In this document: positions 43,064-54,418 of the stretch, one piece after another
How positions within the stretch are numbered: position 1 is the stretch's first letter
Layout: the number at the start of each line of letters is the position of its first letter
From: Kappaphycus alvarezii
Taxonomy: Eukaryota > Rhodophyta > Florideophyceae > Gigartinales > Solieriaceae
Assembly: GCA_002205965.3 (NCBI GenBank)
Contig: NADL03000590.1
Span: forward strand, 2,423,001 to 2,487,000
Length of the DNA stretch: 64,000 nt
Direction of reading: 5' to 3'
Position numbers and translations under genes: made by a program
Notes under the pieces: generated by a model
The model's database searches: none
What the model was told of the DNA's origin: nothing
What the model saw: only the letters and a program-made list of their open reading frames with translations

Positions 43064-43688
43064 TCACTCCCAAAGCGTCTGAATCTCTCCCTTGTCAGCC
43101 ATGACCACTGGCAACACGACATCCATAATTCTTTGAAACACCTCATGCTCCCTCCCCCTAGCGTCCACTACCCTCCACTCCTTCCCCTGTCTCAATTTAG
43201 CAAACACCTCACCAACCCTTCTCTGCATACCTTCCTCCTCATACCTCTCCCCCCCCATCCCCCCTCTCCCTCGCAACCTCGACACTCAAATCCAAATACA
43301 CCACCAAATCCGGTTTCGGTAACCCAACATCCCCCCCACGACACCACTCCATCCCCAACCCCTTTGCCACCGAATACGCCACCCCGAATACGCATACCGA
43401 TCCACCACCACACTCTCCCCTCTCTCCAAAGCACTTACAATATCCCCAGCCCTTTCCCACCGGTTTGCACAAAACATCAAATGCAAAGCACGATCCTCCA
43501 CATGCGTCTTACCTCGTAGGTATTCATCAATCGTCTTACCAATTGCTGTGGTGCGGTCCGGAAATCGCCACGGAATACCCGCTGCCGTGGGAATCTCCGC
43601 GGATTCCAACGCCTGTGAGACAAGCCTCGTTTGTGTTGTCTTGCCGCTGCGGTCCGCACCTTCGAATACAATGAATGTTCCGCGGCGC
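43064..43688 (-). CDS. TMPK: Thymidylate kinase
   Basis: Phosphorylates dTMP to dTDP with ATP, the step that commits thymidine nucleotides to DNA synthesis. The P-loop is 'FEGADRSGKTTQ'. Next come the dTMP-binding 'RFPDRTTAIGKTIDEYL', 'LMFCANRWE', the catalytic DR-Y-x-x-SG motif 'DRYAYSG', 'GLPKPDLVVYLDL', the lid with 'ERYEEEGMQ', and the C-terminal 'GEIQTLWE', like the animal and plant enzymes. About 208 residues is the usual size. Two indels break the frame: one base is missing in the run at 43382-43385 and one is extra in the eight-base run at 43249-43256. The Met at 43688 directly precedes the conserved core. The same frame stays open upstream to 43948 and could add an organelle leader. 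Confidence 0.9.
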
Positions 43689-44879
43689 ATCGCTGCGTTT
43701 CCTTTTTTCGGGCAGAGTGCTGTTGAAGGGGGATTGGAGTTGGGAGGCGATGAAGGGGAGGCGCACGTGTGTTCGCAGCGGACGGGTGCGAACAATGATG
43801 AACCGTCTTCAGGTGGTTGGTGAGTTCGGATGTGGATTGTGTTTCTGTGATGAATATTTTGGCGGGAAGCAATATGGGAAATAAAAGGCTTTCGAATTTG
43901 GTGGCAGGCATGAGGAAAAAGTTTTTGTCTGCTTCCATAGCATTTCAAGGCTTGGCTTGTGTTGTACTGTACAGTACAGCGGCGATCTATTTATACAAAG
44001 GGATTTGTGCAATGCCAGCAATGTAATGTTCATACTTGTACTGCGCCATGAAACGCGCATGCCTACATCTCGACTACCACACTTTCCCCTCGCCGCTCGA
44101 GCCGTCTGTCACCCTCCATCCATCCGACAGGCCAGACCAAATTCTACCAAATATACAGATTCTGATTTCCCATTGAAATCTGAGGTTGCCATTCGATATT
44201 GAACCCAAAAACCCTTTCTGCCCCACTCTCGGTCCGCAGACGCGACAAACCTTCATTCATTCATGTCCTTTCAACTCTACTCGCAATCCCAACTACGCCA
44301 CACCACCCGTTGCGCCGTCACCATTCTGGGTGCCCTTCAACCTCACGTTACCACCTCTTCAAAACGAGCATCCACTAACAAGAGCCTGCTCCACTCCACA
44401 TCCCTCCATTCCCATTTCAAAACACAGCTCTTCCCTTACAACCCCTCCCGTAATACTACTCCCCCCTCACACTACCTCAAAAAGTCCTCGCTCATCTCCC
44501 ATCCATTACCCCCAGCACCAACCCGCGATCGTAAACTCAATCCAGCTCATTTCCTCACCGTTCGCTCAGGGGCGAACACCTCTTCCGCACTACACCAACC
44601 CTACCGGTATTCCTTCATCCCATCGTTCAAACCGACTATGCCGCCCAGCTTTCGCGCCCCCCGTATTTCAGAAAGTCAGCCAACCTCTCCTTCACCTCAA
44701 TCACAGCGTGCAAATGCCAACGCCCTAAACCTCTTCGTACTTTTTATCGTCCGCCGCAGTCCCCTTACGTCACCTTGCGCGGTATCAACACTCCAAATTC
44801 CACAATCAAAGCCCAGCCTGTACACGCCACGCCACCTCGGTGTAAACCATACGGTACATCCTGCAGAAACATTCGCTCC
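43689..44879. other. Intergenic region, possibly with an unidentified gene
   Basis: The plus strand 44186-44931 is open in two overlapping Pro/Ser-rich frames. On the minus strand near 44650-44730 a reading 'HAVIEVKERLADFLKYGG' looks like a real helix but is flanked by stops. I cannot choose between them. At 43963-43978 TGTACTGTACAGTACA marks a palindromic spacer repeat. Confidence 0.3.
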
Positions 44880-47877
44880 TTACTGCGGAGGTCTCGAGTA
44901 TATAGTATGCTGCAAATTGTTAGGAAGCTGAATCTCGCGAGTTTCGGAACCATGCCCCAAGTTTCCGGGTGATAAATTCTGGTTTGCATACGGTGTTGCA
45001 GGTGGTGCACTAGGTTGTATCCAAGTCCCTGTCCCCGCTAAGGCCATTTGCTGTTGCCCCGACTGCACATGCGTTGTCTGCGACGACATTTGTTGTGGAA
45101 CACTGTAGCCTTGCGATCCTGTAGTGTGCAACTCCTGGCGGTTTCCTGCGGATGCATGATACGAGTTATCACGGGAAAGTGGTGGCGACTGTGCCTGCCC
45201 AACATGTGACAGCGGAGCACGCAGCACCCGTCCTTGTGGCGGCGGTGTAGGTATGTACATCTGAGGCCAGCGTAGGAAGCGGCTGGTGGTATAGCGGGCC
45301 TTCTTTGTTGCGCCGGTGTGGGAAAGTACATTTGGGGAGCCGCATTGGCCACGGGGGGTTAACCCACTGAGCGCTAGACGGTTGCATTCCAGTATGGGGC
45401 ACATACGCTCCTGGTGCCACATGAGTTGCCTGTGTTGGCAATCGCGGCGGCTGCGATATCGGTCGAGGCTGATACTGGAAGTTAGGCTGCAATTGATGAG
45501 GCAGCGGACCAACTTGTGACGGTTGTGGCATTGTCGTCTGCTGCAAAGGTGCAAAATGTGCACCTGTAAACGACTCTGCTGGCTGTGACTTTTGTTGGGC
45601 CACAGCTTTGGCCGGAAGCTGCATCGAAGCTGATATGGAAGGCTGCACAGGCAACGGCAATGAAGCTTGCGCTGCAGCCTGTGGCGAGGATTGTGCTGGA
45701 ATTTGCGCAGGAGCTTGTCCTGAACCCTGGACGGCAGACATTGGTAGCTGCTGGTATTGCAGTTGTTGTTGCACTAGTTGCTGCGGTTGTTCTTGCACCG
45801 GTTGTTGCGATTGCTGCTGCACCTGCTGTTGTGATTGTTGTCGCGCCAGTTGCTGCGAATGTTCTTGCACCGATTGTTGCGACTGCTGTTGCACCTGTCG
45901 TAGTGATTGCTGATGCGCCAGTTGTTGCGATTGTTGCTGCACCTGTTGCAGATATAGCTTTTGTGATTCTTGGATTGCCTCCTGAGAAGGTTGTCCGCCG
46001 AGTTGTTGCTGTGTTTGCTCTTCTGTCTTCAAGTGGGGACTCTGTTGGTATCGTTGGTTCACCTCAGTTCCTTCACCCATTGATTGACGCTGTTTTTGTT
46101 CTTCGTCCTTGTCTGCATCTGACGGTGCCTGCGGAGGTTGCACTGGCGATTGCAACGGAGCCTGCTCAGGCGGCTGCGACTGTAGTTGCGATGGAGATTT
46201 CCCAGGCGACCCTGCAGGTGTTTGGCACAAAGATTGCTCTGGCTGCTGCATCAACAACTGCGACGCAGGTTGCTCAGCCGGCTCGATAGGCGGTTGCGAC
46301 GCAGTATGCTGGGGCTGCGGCACTGGCAGTTGCATTGGATGCTTCTGCGGGGGTGTTCGAGGCGAGGGCACATGCTGTTGCAATGGCAGTTGCGATGATG
46401 GTTGCACTGACGGCTCTATCGGCGGATGAGGCGGTGGACGCAACGGTAGCTCTGACTGCATTTGTGGGGGTTGCATTGGCGATTCCGGCAGCGGTTTCAG
46501 CGGCGTTTGAGGTGGCGGTGGAAGCGATGGTTGCACTGGTGGCAGAATCGGCGGTTGCGTGGGCGTCGGTTGCATCTGTGGTTGGGTAGGCGGCGGATGA
46601 ATCAACGGTTGCATGGACGGCTGGGTGGGCGGATGCTGCGAAAGTTGAAGAGAGTGTTGGTAAGAGTGTGAGTCTGATGGCGGGGTGTGGTTGGGAAGTT
46701 GTTGACCGGGATGCCACTCGCCTGAGGCGGAGGGCGTTGAAAAAGCGCTGTTGGAATTGTGAAGAGAAACCGCAACCGCAGAGGAGTAGGGTGGGTTGAC
46801 GAACTGAGCTGAAGGAAGGTTGGGGAGCATGCACATGGGGGCTAAACTGGTATGTGTGGGAGGGGTGAATGGCTCTGGGTTGTGGGGTCCTGCAAGACGG
46901 TGGTGGAGGCTTGAGAGTTACCGGGACTTGTGATGGCGGATGCGAGTGCTGTTGGTGTGGATTGCGGGTTTGAAGGTGCTTGGTCCGATTGTTGTGGGTA
47001 GTCGAGTTGCAGTTGGTCGAGGCTGTGCGCAACAGGTGTAAACGACGGTGGTCTGTGTAGGTGGGTTGATAAGGCGGAGTGAGAAGAGGATGCGGTGGCA
47101 TTGGGTTGTTGAGTTGATTGAGTTTGCTTGTGAGGGGCCCTTGAAACATGTGGCGGTTGACGCTGTTTCATGCCTAGGCTTGATTGTCGAGGAACAGGAC
47201 GATTTCCGATTTGGAAGGAGATTGACTTTGCCTTTGCTTGGCGCGACGGGTTTGCATCGTAATGTAAATGCTGTACGTGGATGAGAGCACGGACAGCAGA
47301 GTCTGTTACTCGTAGGCGTTGGGTATCAATCTCCTCCATGTTGTCGTAAAGCTGGTCTGCAAGACCATTCAAGCTGTCGGCAGTCTCGCGGATGGCAATT
47401 TCGCGCGCGAAACCTTTGCGGGGTAGTCTTGTTCTTAGCCTCTTTGGCCAAGAGGAGCATGAGATGCGAGTCCTTGTGTTGGTATTTTTTCGCGAGTTGA
47501 ACAAGCTTTCCCTGCATTTCCTCTGCACGTTTGATCTTGGTAAGAATCGTGGTGAGCTGCTCGACAACTTCGGAAACCCTCTGTGTGGCGAGGGTAACGG
47601 TAGAGCCTTCTGGTGGGCCTGGGTTGATGTTCTTATGGCCATCGCCAAAGGCCTTGATGCAGGCGTGACCGGCGCTGTCTTCCTGCGCGTATATTTGAAC
47701 GACTGCTTTTTCGATATCGAAGCAGGAGGCGTAGACTCTTTTCCAGGCATCTATGTTATGTTTGATGGCAGTAATGAGGGATTGAATTGGCGGAGCCCAG
47801 GCTTTGAGAAATGCGGCAGGCTCTACGTAAGGTTCGATTCCGGAGTGGGTAGGGGATTTCTTGCCCATGATTCTCAT
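44880..47877 (-). CDS. Long Gln/Pro-rich protein with a helical, BAR-like N-terminus
   Basis: Starting at the Met at 47877 ('MRIMGKK'), about 210 residues form amphipathic helices ('FLKAWAPPIQSLITAIKHN', 'VSEVVEQLTTILTKIKRAE', 'LADQLYDNMEEIDTQRLRV'). Their length and pattern recall BAR or similar membrane-bending bundles, but there is no firm family match. The remaining ~780 residues are low complexity: Ser/Thr/Pro-rich, then Pro-Gln-Pro repeats, then glutamine-rich repeats (45740-45960). Near the end 'PQMYFPTP' and 'PQMYIPTP' form a degenerate repeat. One extra base (47420-47423) and three missing ones (46884-46887, 45353-45358, about 45266) break the frame. Such a layout suits an endocytosis, scaffold or transcription adaptor; which one is not decided. 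Confidence 0.7.
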
Positions 47878-49064
47878 ATTGGTGATGTTGTGCGTGCGAG
47901 TAGAGCGGAATGGAGGGCCGTAAACAATTACCGTGTTGACGACAGAGCTTGATGGTTGGTGCGAAGCTGACGGCTGCTGTGTGCGAGAGGCGCAGTTAGG
48001 CATACTGTACTGTACGTATGCCGGATTATACCACAAGGTGGAGATTGTACATGACATACTGTACACGCCTTTATTGCTTTCTGCTTCATTCATTTCGGTA
48101 CTTTTGTGCACTGCTGCCATAGAAAGGTGCACCTGCGCCTCCGTTTGGTACTGTACATACAGTACGTATCTACTGTACGTACTGTACTGTACGTACTGTA
48201 CTGTATGTTTGTAACGATGTACAGTATTCATTACATTAAATTAACATATTTACCTCATGTTTTCTTTGGGGTACACTGACGGGACTGCTTAAAGCAATGC
48301 CCACAGCCACAGTACTAAGTTAATTGTTTTAGTGTATTGTACTGAACTGTACTGTACTGTACTTACGAGATTTACTATATTCCAACGAGCTTTGGGAACT
48401 ATTTTTTTCTTGCTTTACAGTAAATTCTGGTAAATGAAGAGAGCATCTGAATTTTTTGAGCACCACACTGCCAACTTTACATTCTTGTCGCATTTTGTGA
48501 TACTGTAAATACAGCACAGTACTGTACAACACTGCACATTGCTGTACAGATTTTCAAGTACGCTCCAGAACTGTACGTACGGTATAGTACAGTTTAATTC
48601 CACCAAAGCTCTCAACACAATACTGCGCACACCGTTTTACAATTTTGACACCTTGAAATTTTCAAACTGGTTGGGGTAGTAATGTGCTTCCCCCGAGGGT
48701 TTACGGGTACCTACCTGTTGACAGTACTGTAGAGTTCTGTATTGTTTGTGTGGCCACAGTACAGCACAGTGCCTTAAATGCTCGCCTTGCGGCAGTACCC
48801 AAAGGTCTATTTTGGCCCCCCTTGGGCCTAGTTCTTCCTCCGCACCGCTGGTCCATTATACACTTTGTCTCTAACCCACCTCAACCACCCCCTGCCTTTC
48901 TGTCACCCTCCCTACAATCCCGCGAGATACCCACCCCAAATTCCATAAAACCTCCTTCACACGCGAAACTTGTCCCCATCCACAACATCCCACAAAGCCT
49001 TCCCCGCCGTCCCATCCCACGCAAAATAAAAACAAACCAAACTCACCAGCATCTCTAAACCCCA
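47878..49064. other. Intergenic region dense in GTAC palindromes
   Basis: Between 48000 and 48640 the words TACTGTAC and GTACAGTA recur many times, notably at 48002-48016, 48150-48210, 48335-48362 and 48510-48595. No gene is recognised. The region separates the 5' end of the Gln/Pro-rich gene from the 3' end of the zinc-finger gene, so it probably holds the former's promoter. Confidence 0.5.
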
Positions 49065-49390
49065 TCACATCGTAAGAAAACCCAATCCCCCACACCCCTC
49101 ACAATCCTTCCCCAACGTCCCCTTCCCCTGACAAGGCACACATGGCACTCGTTTCCCCAAAAACCCAACCATCAACAATGTCCCATCACAAAACTGGCAC
49201 ACCTTTTTGCCCGTCCCATTACACCTCGTGCATCCCACAATCTTCCCGCGCATCTTGCGCAGCCATTTTCTCTTCCACCCCCCTCGCCCGCTCCCGTCTT
49301 GCCGCTTGGTCCAAACCCTTTTGCCAGATGCAACACTACCCCAGTCCACAGGAATGACCCGCCACTAACCGTGAGGAGCGCCTGTGCCAT
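49065..49390 (-). CDS. Small DnaJ-type zinc-finger protein, probably plastid
   Basis: Four C-x2-C-type pairs in the DnaJ cysteine-rich pattern are visible: 'CTRCNGTG', 'CQFCDG', 'CVPCQGKG' and 'CEGCGGLG'. There is no J domain, so it is of the stand-alone zinc-finger class (BSD2- or LQY1-like) that assists assembly and repair of photosynthetic complexes by protein-disulfide chemistry. A short hydrophobic stretch ('ALLTVSGGSFLWTGVVL') follows the Met at 49390. The frame is restored by removing one base from each three-base run at 49316-49318 and 49245-49247. The frame stays open upstream to 49678 and could encode a Ser/Pro-rich leader, but its first part overlaps a GTAC repeat, which makes a start there unlikely. 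Confidence 0.75.
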
Positions 49391-51277
49391 CTGCGCTGGT
49401 TGGCGCCGTTCGTGCCGCGATTTGCTTGCTGGTGGCACGGCGAATTGTTCGGAGGTTACCGTGGTGTGCGGTACTGTACGGACGGATGGGGAGGGAGACT
49501 TGATGTAATCTCGGTTGTTCTCCACTGCAATGTTTGAAAGGCGAGTAGGGTTTACGCTGTTCAGCACATTCAACCGCAGCACCCGTGCTTCAGAGAGTAC
49601 TGTACAGTACTGTACGGTATTGTACAGCACTCTGTGGCCTGGAGATGTTATACGTGCTACCTGCTGTTGTTTTACCAAATACTTACAGTAAGTACTTACA
49701 GTTTAGAAGTACAGTAACCTTGCCGACGTTTGAGGATCTCAGACTCGTACAGTAAGGTAACCTCTTGCTTTTTCCATTTGATCCCCCTGTCGGTACACTA
49801 ACCTCACCGAGCTTGACTCACCAGCCCATCACCCTCGACGCCATAAGTGCATTGTCCAAATCCACCACGTACCTAATTGAGGAGTTCATCCCAGCAACCG
49901 CGCCCCGCTTCTTTACGAGATCTGGTGAAGTCCGCCACAGAATCAAGCAACGACTGGCCTCTATGATCGAGTCGTCTATAGCACTGTCCTTCCTGTGTTG
50001 GGACCATTTGCGCCCCGCTGATATGTCATACACGTAATTCATAATATCTACATGGTGTCGATGAACATGCTGTACAAATCGCATTTCTCTCTGCCCAACG
50101 GTTCTCAATTGTGGAGGCGCACGTTCATCAACGGCTAAGCATCTCCATCTGATACAGTGTCGCTGCTGCACAACTTGCTCACATGCCATAGAACGGCGAG
50201 GGCATGTGCCAAAGTTAGTAAGCTGCAACTTTGTTAGAGCACATTCAATCGACAACCCCACACCTTGGTGCCCCGTCACATGCCACCGCTCGCCTTGGAA
50301 ATTTCATTCCCACTATTGCGCGCTGCCTGTTTACGGGTAACAGCATGGCTCGCTGCAAGATCTACCAACGCCTTTTTTTATTTGGTTGTACCGTATACGT
50401 ATAGCGATGTCAGTCTTTATTGGCATATCCGGTTAGTTACTGCGCTACAGTAACTGTAAGGTCAGGGTCGTCAGTGCGCTCATCCACAAAATCGTCGAAA
50501 ACAACGAACTTTACAGCATTTTTACCAATATCACGACATCCCAAGGGAACAGCTGACCTCATTTTTCATGGATTAAAAACACCCCAAAATTTCCCCTTTA
50601 TACCGTACATATAAGGGTCCGGTGCAGGAAATACTGTAAATCTGTACTGTAGGGATAAGTGCAGTACTGTACAGTACTGTAATGTACAGTAGATACAGGA
50701 CATACTGTATACGTAAGAAAAGATAGTTCCCTACTGTAAGGTGAGTTTGGTCAGTACACCCAGAACAAACCGTACTGTAAGTACTGTACTGTACTTGATC
50801 GTAAGTAAAATTGAGACGAAAATTGTAAAGCCAATGCAATTTTCTAAATCGAGGCTCAAAAGCTGTCTGGGCTCTTTTTCTCAAATTTTAACAACCAAAC
50901 TTACTACTGTATCTTTGGCCGCTTCGACAAGCAACACTCTGTACAGTAACACCGTCGGTGCCAATTTCAGCAATTCCGCCGTTGTCCACGAACGTGATGG
51001 TAAAGCACGGTGATACAACAATCGCTATCTCCACTTTCAGTTTGCAAAAAAGCTAACCCCCGTTTGATGCCACACGAAACGCAAATAACACAGCAGGTGC
51101 ATTGCACCCTTGTGCCCCTAAGCTGTGATACACACAGAACTCTAGGCATTGGCAGTCCGCTCAAAAATACCAACTTGCCTCAATTCGACTCTGTGCTCAC
51201 GCTCCACACGGCTCAACCCAACACCACACCATACCTCAAAGTCCACTTACCGTCCTTACAGCGTGATTCACATTAAC
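49391..51277. other. Intergenic region with GTAC palindromes
   Basis: GTAC palindromes lie at 49598-49630, 50662-50690 and 50770-50795. The plus frame 49765-50037 and the overlapping minus frame 49818-50279 are both without motifs; the minus one looks slightly more protein-like ('DDSIIEASRCLILW'). I do not call either. Confidence 0.35.
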
Positions 51278-52727
51278 ATGTTGCGCAACGCCACCAAGCT
51301 CACCGGGAAAACCTACCCGCCCGAACCTCTCAATCCCAGAAAACGCAAGCACGCAAATGACAGTCCAGTCGAGAGAGACGTATCCGTCAAAAAGCACCGC
51401 CGACAAAAAAATTATCTCAAGAATGCGTCTGAACAGAATGTTGACGGGCACCCCCCCCGGTAAGAATGCGTCTCAACAGAATACTGACGCACAACACCCC
51501 CCCAAACCCATAGAAGGAAAGCAGTCCGACGCACCTCTTCCAGATATTGTACAAACTTCCACCGTGTCGCTTCGAGTCAACCAAACGGTGAAGTACAATT
51601 CCCGTCGGCAGCGGAAACGGAGAGCAGCACAAAGGAATCTGGCTGAAGCGAGTCATGCCACACAGCCGGAATCCGACGTTCCAAATTCCGATACGCTTGT
51701 CAAGCCTACCGTCTGTACCCAAGATGGTAATGCCGAGGTAGGCGGTCATACGCTGTCGGATCCTCGAAATTTATCAACTGCCATGGGAAAGAGAAACCGA
51801 AATGGGAGAGCTGAAGGGCAGCAAGTTCGGAAGACCGATTGGTCCGCCCTTTTGAAAAGTAGAAACGCTCCCAAAGGCAATGAGAAACCACTCAAACTGA
51901 AGGTGGAAGGAAATTCGAAGGGTGATCCGGAGGAAGCTGATGAAGCGGCCAATAGTAGGAAGGAAGGCATTGTGGAGAGCGACGCGAATGGGATAGAGGA
52001 GTCGCTAGAAGACCTGAATGAGGACGAGCGCCTTGAGCGTACCATATTTGTCGGCAATGTACCTCAGGAGGCCCGTCAGAAGGACATCAAGAAGCTTTTT
52101 AAACCGTTTGGACGCATTGAGTCAGTGCGCATTCGAGGTGTTACTCCTGTCAACCCGAAACTTCCAAAGCGAATGGCATACATGACAGGGAAATTTGCTC
52201 AGTTTGCGGACTCACATCAGGCCTACGTTGTCTTTGCGGATAAAGAGGGATTTGAAAAGGCCATGGAGACTGCTATCGAACAGGTCAATATGACAAAGTA
52301 CGAGGGTAACTACCTCAGGGTCAAGTATGCAGACACCAAAAAGGGTAATGACAGGAATGTAAGTTTGTTCGTTGGAAATTTGCCTTTTGACTGTCGGGAA
52401 AACGAGTTGGTAGAAGCATTTCAATTCGCGGCAGAGCAGACAGAGGGTAAGCTCGTAGATGCTCGAGTAAATCGGGATACGGAGACGGGAATGGGGAGGG
52501 GAATCGGATTTGTTAGCTTCAATGATGGGCTCGCATTGCAAGCATGCATGAACGAGGCAGATAAGTTGAAAATCAGGGGTCGTACTCTGCGTGTCGAACT
52601 TGCCGAGAAGCAGAAGAAGAAGAATACAAAGACCTTTAAGCGACCGAAGAAAAAACACTCAAGATCGCAGAGTATCCGCATGACTTCGTCTAGGAATCCC
52701 AAGTCAATTAATCAGAGAGCAGTTTAA
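51278..52727 (+). CDS. Nop12/RBM34-like RNA-binding protein with two RRMs
   Basis: Nucleolar proteins of this family help in pre-25S/28S rRNA maturation. The first ~250 residues are charged and disordered, with basic clusters resembling nucleolar signals ('NPRKRKH', 'RRQRKRR'). RRM1 (about 254-345) has RNP2 'IFVGNV' and RNP1-like 'AYVVFAD', and a long insertion between beta strands 2 and 3 typical of the family. RRM2 (about 360-440) has 'LFVGNL' and 'GRGIGFVSF'. The tail is Lys-rich. The Met at 51278 opens the frame; one extra C in the eight-base run at 51451-51458 breaks it. That run lies in a tandem duplication (about 51417-51505). No intron is needed. Confidence 0.85.
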
Positions 52728-54418
52728 CGCCAGAACTCAGTACTTTGCTGCATTTGGGTCTCGAGAATTCAACGCATGAGGCCTCGTAATGGACTAAGGC
52801 AGACATCGCAACGTGTTTGGAGAACTTGGCATGTCGATGACTGGATACTATATCACGCTGATTAGGTAAACCCATTAGAGCTCCAGGTCTGTCTACCTCT
52901 GGAGCTAGAAGCAGCGCAGGATCTGTAGAACGAAATGCTCAGCCAGCCATCTCGCTTCCTAGAAGTTCTAACTGAACATCCCTGGCCGTCGTGCAGCTCG
53001 TGCACGGCACATGGCGGTGCGAAGTGAGAAATCAAGTGTCACATGATCCAGATGTAGCTTAAGAGACGTACTTGAGCGCCCTGAAGTGCAGGATATCTAC
53101 GAGCTTATTGATGTTTTATCTGCGCCAAACTTTAGGCCCCTGTTTGACAAACTTGCAAGGGTGAAATCAGCTGACATTCTTGCTTCAGGAACTGCAGACT
53201 CTACCCGCAGTATGGGAGAACAACTCATGGGCAGTCTACCCCAGTCCGGATGACCTTACCCAGTCCCGATGACCCTACTCTAGTCCCGAAGACCCTAACT
53301 CAGCGACCATGGGAGGAAATGCTTTGCGGAAATTCTTCCCCGCTTCTGGTGGCACTTCTTCCCAAACACCTACCCGTTTGCCCCTTCCTGTGTCCATAAA
53401 GATCTCTAGCCTGGTGATGCGCAGACAACTCGCTTTCCCTGTCTTTAACATTCAATCCCGCTAGTCCGGTGCTCCTATTTCCAAGTACCTATGGACTCTC
53501 GCAAGCCAGACTTCTTGTCGATGCGTGATTACGCATGTACAGGAAGTCCGGCAGTAGTGTTGCCCATCGCCTCGGCACAACTTGAAATCCAAATACCAGC
53601 ATGTATTAAACTCCGGTGGTCTCACAATCAGCAGAGGCTCCTTTTCAGCTACCTAGCACAGCCCATCGGCCGCCGAAGTCATCGGCCATTCGCCGCTCCT
53701 TGCCTCTAGTCAACCTAAACGCCCGCAGAGAATGACATCACCGTCTGTTTCCCCTTCCTGCCTTCATCAGGTGCGCTGCCAGCAAAACTCACGGGGCTGC
53801 TGGCCTTGCAGGTACTGACAAGCTCCGGTCCGATTCGCGGATGATACGCGATGCACCCCAATTGCTTATTCCTCCATGTGCAGTAGGATTCCGTGAATCT
53901 ACCGTTCCATACCTCGCTTGCCCGCTCACATTTTTGGCAAAGTGACATTGAGAACCACGCCCACGGAATAGCGTTCCGGCCTGCTGGCCCGCCTCGAACA
54001 CTGGAAGTAACCTTAACTACTTAGTCCAGCATCGTTACTGTCCGTCTTGCTCGCATAACATTCCAGTGCGAAGGCTTACTATCATGCCAATTATAAACTT
54101 TGCTGAGTTCATCTGATAGAGCAAAGAGATCGCCCGTTCAGTTTTGATAGTAAGTCTAAAGTCCTTCCTTTGAACCAGACAAGTGGTTCACCTGGAATTC
54201 TCGCTGCATCCCTCCTGTTTCCTTCTTTTACATCCTCGAGTCTCGTAGCCAAATCTCCATTGTCATAAATTCCTTGGCCCGCTTCTCCCAGCTTCCTCCG
54301 ACCGTTTCGTCTTTCGCTCGATAGCAATAATGTCATCTTCTGCACGTAATGTTCACTTATCTTTGCTGCTTTCCAATTGAATGGTTTGTGGGTTCCTACG
54401 TCGGTGATTCCTCAACCT
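52728..54418. other. Intergenic region with a short coding-like piece
   Basis: At about 53065-53250 the plus strand reads 'IYELIDVLSAPNFRPLFDKL' and then 'SADILASGTADSTRSMG', which looks like real protein but is unassigned. It is followed by three or four imperfect ~20-bp tandem units of the type CCCAGTCCCGATGACC (53238-53292). Further short frames to 54000 show nothing recognisable. Confidence 0.35.

Noticed and set aside
45740..45960. CRISPR-like or structured tandem array
   Set aside because: The periodicity comes from glutamine codons; there are no conserved repeats with unique spacers.
45608..46429. Plus-strand Cys-rich and Ala-rich frames opposite the Gln/Pro-rich gene
   Set aside because: They are the antisense readings of CAG/CAA-type glutamine codons and end where those repeats end.
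47878..48231. N-terminal extension of the Gln/Pro-rich protein up to 48231
   Set aside because: Its codons are Tyr/Val/Gln-rich because they translate the GTAC spacer repeat; the Met at 47877 starts the helical domain.
51458..51470. Intron donor (GGTAAG) in the Nop12-like gene
   Set aside because: Both tandem units are needed for a smooth reading and a one-base correction of the C run restores the frame without splicing.
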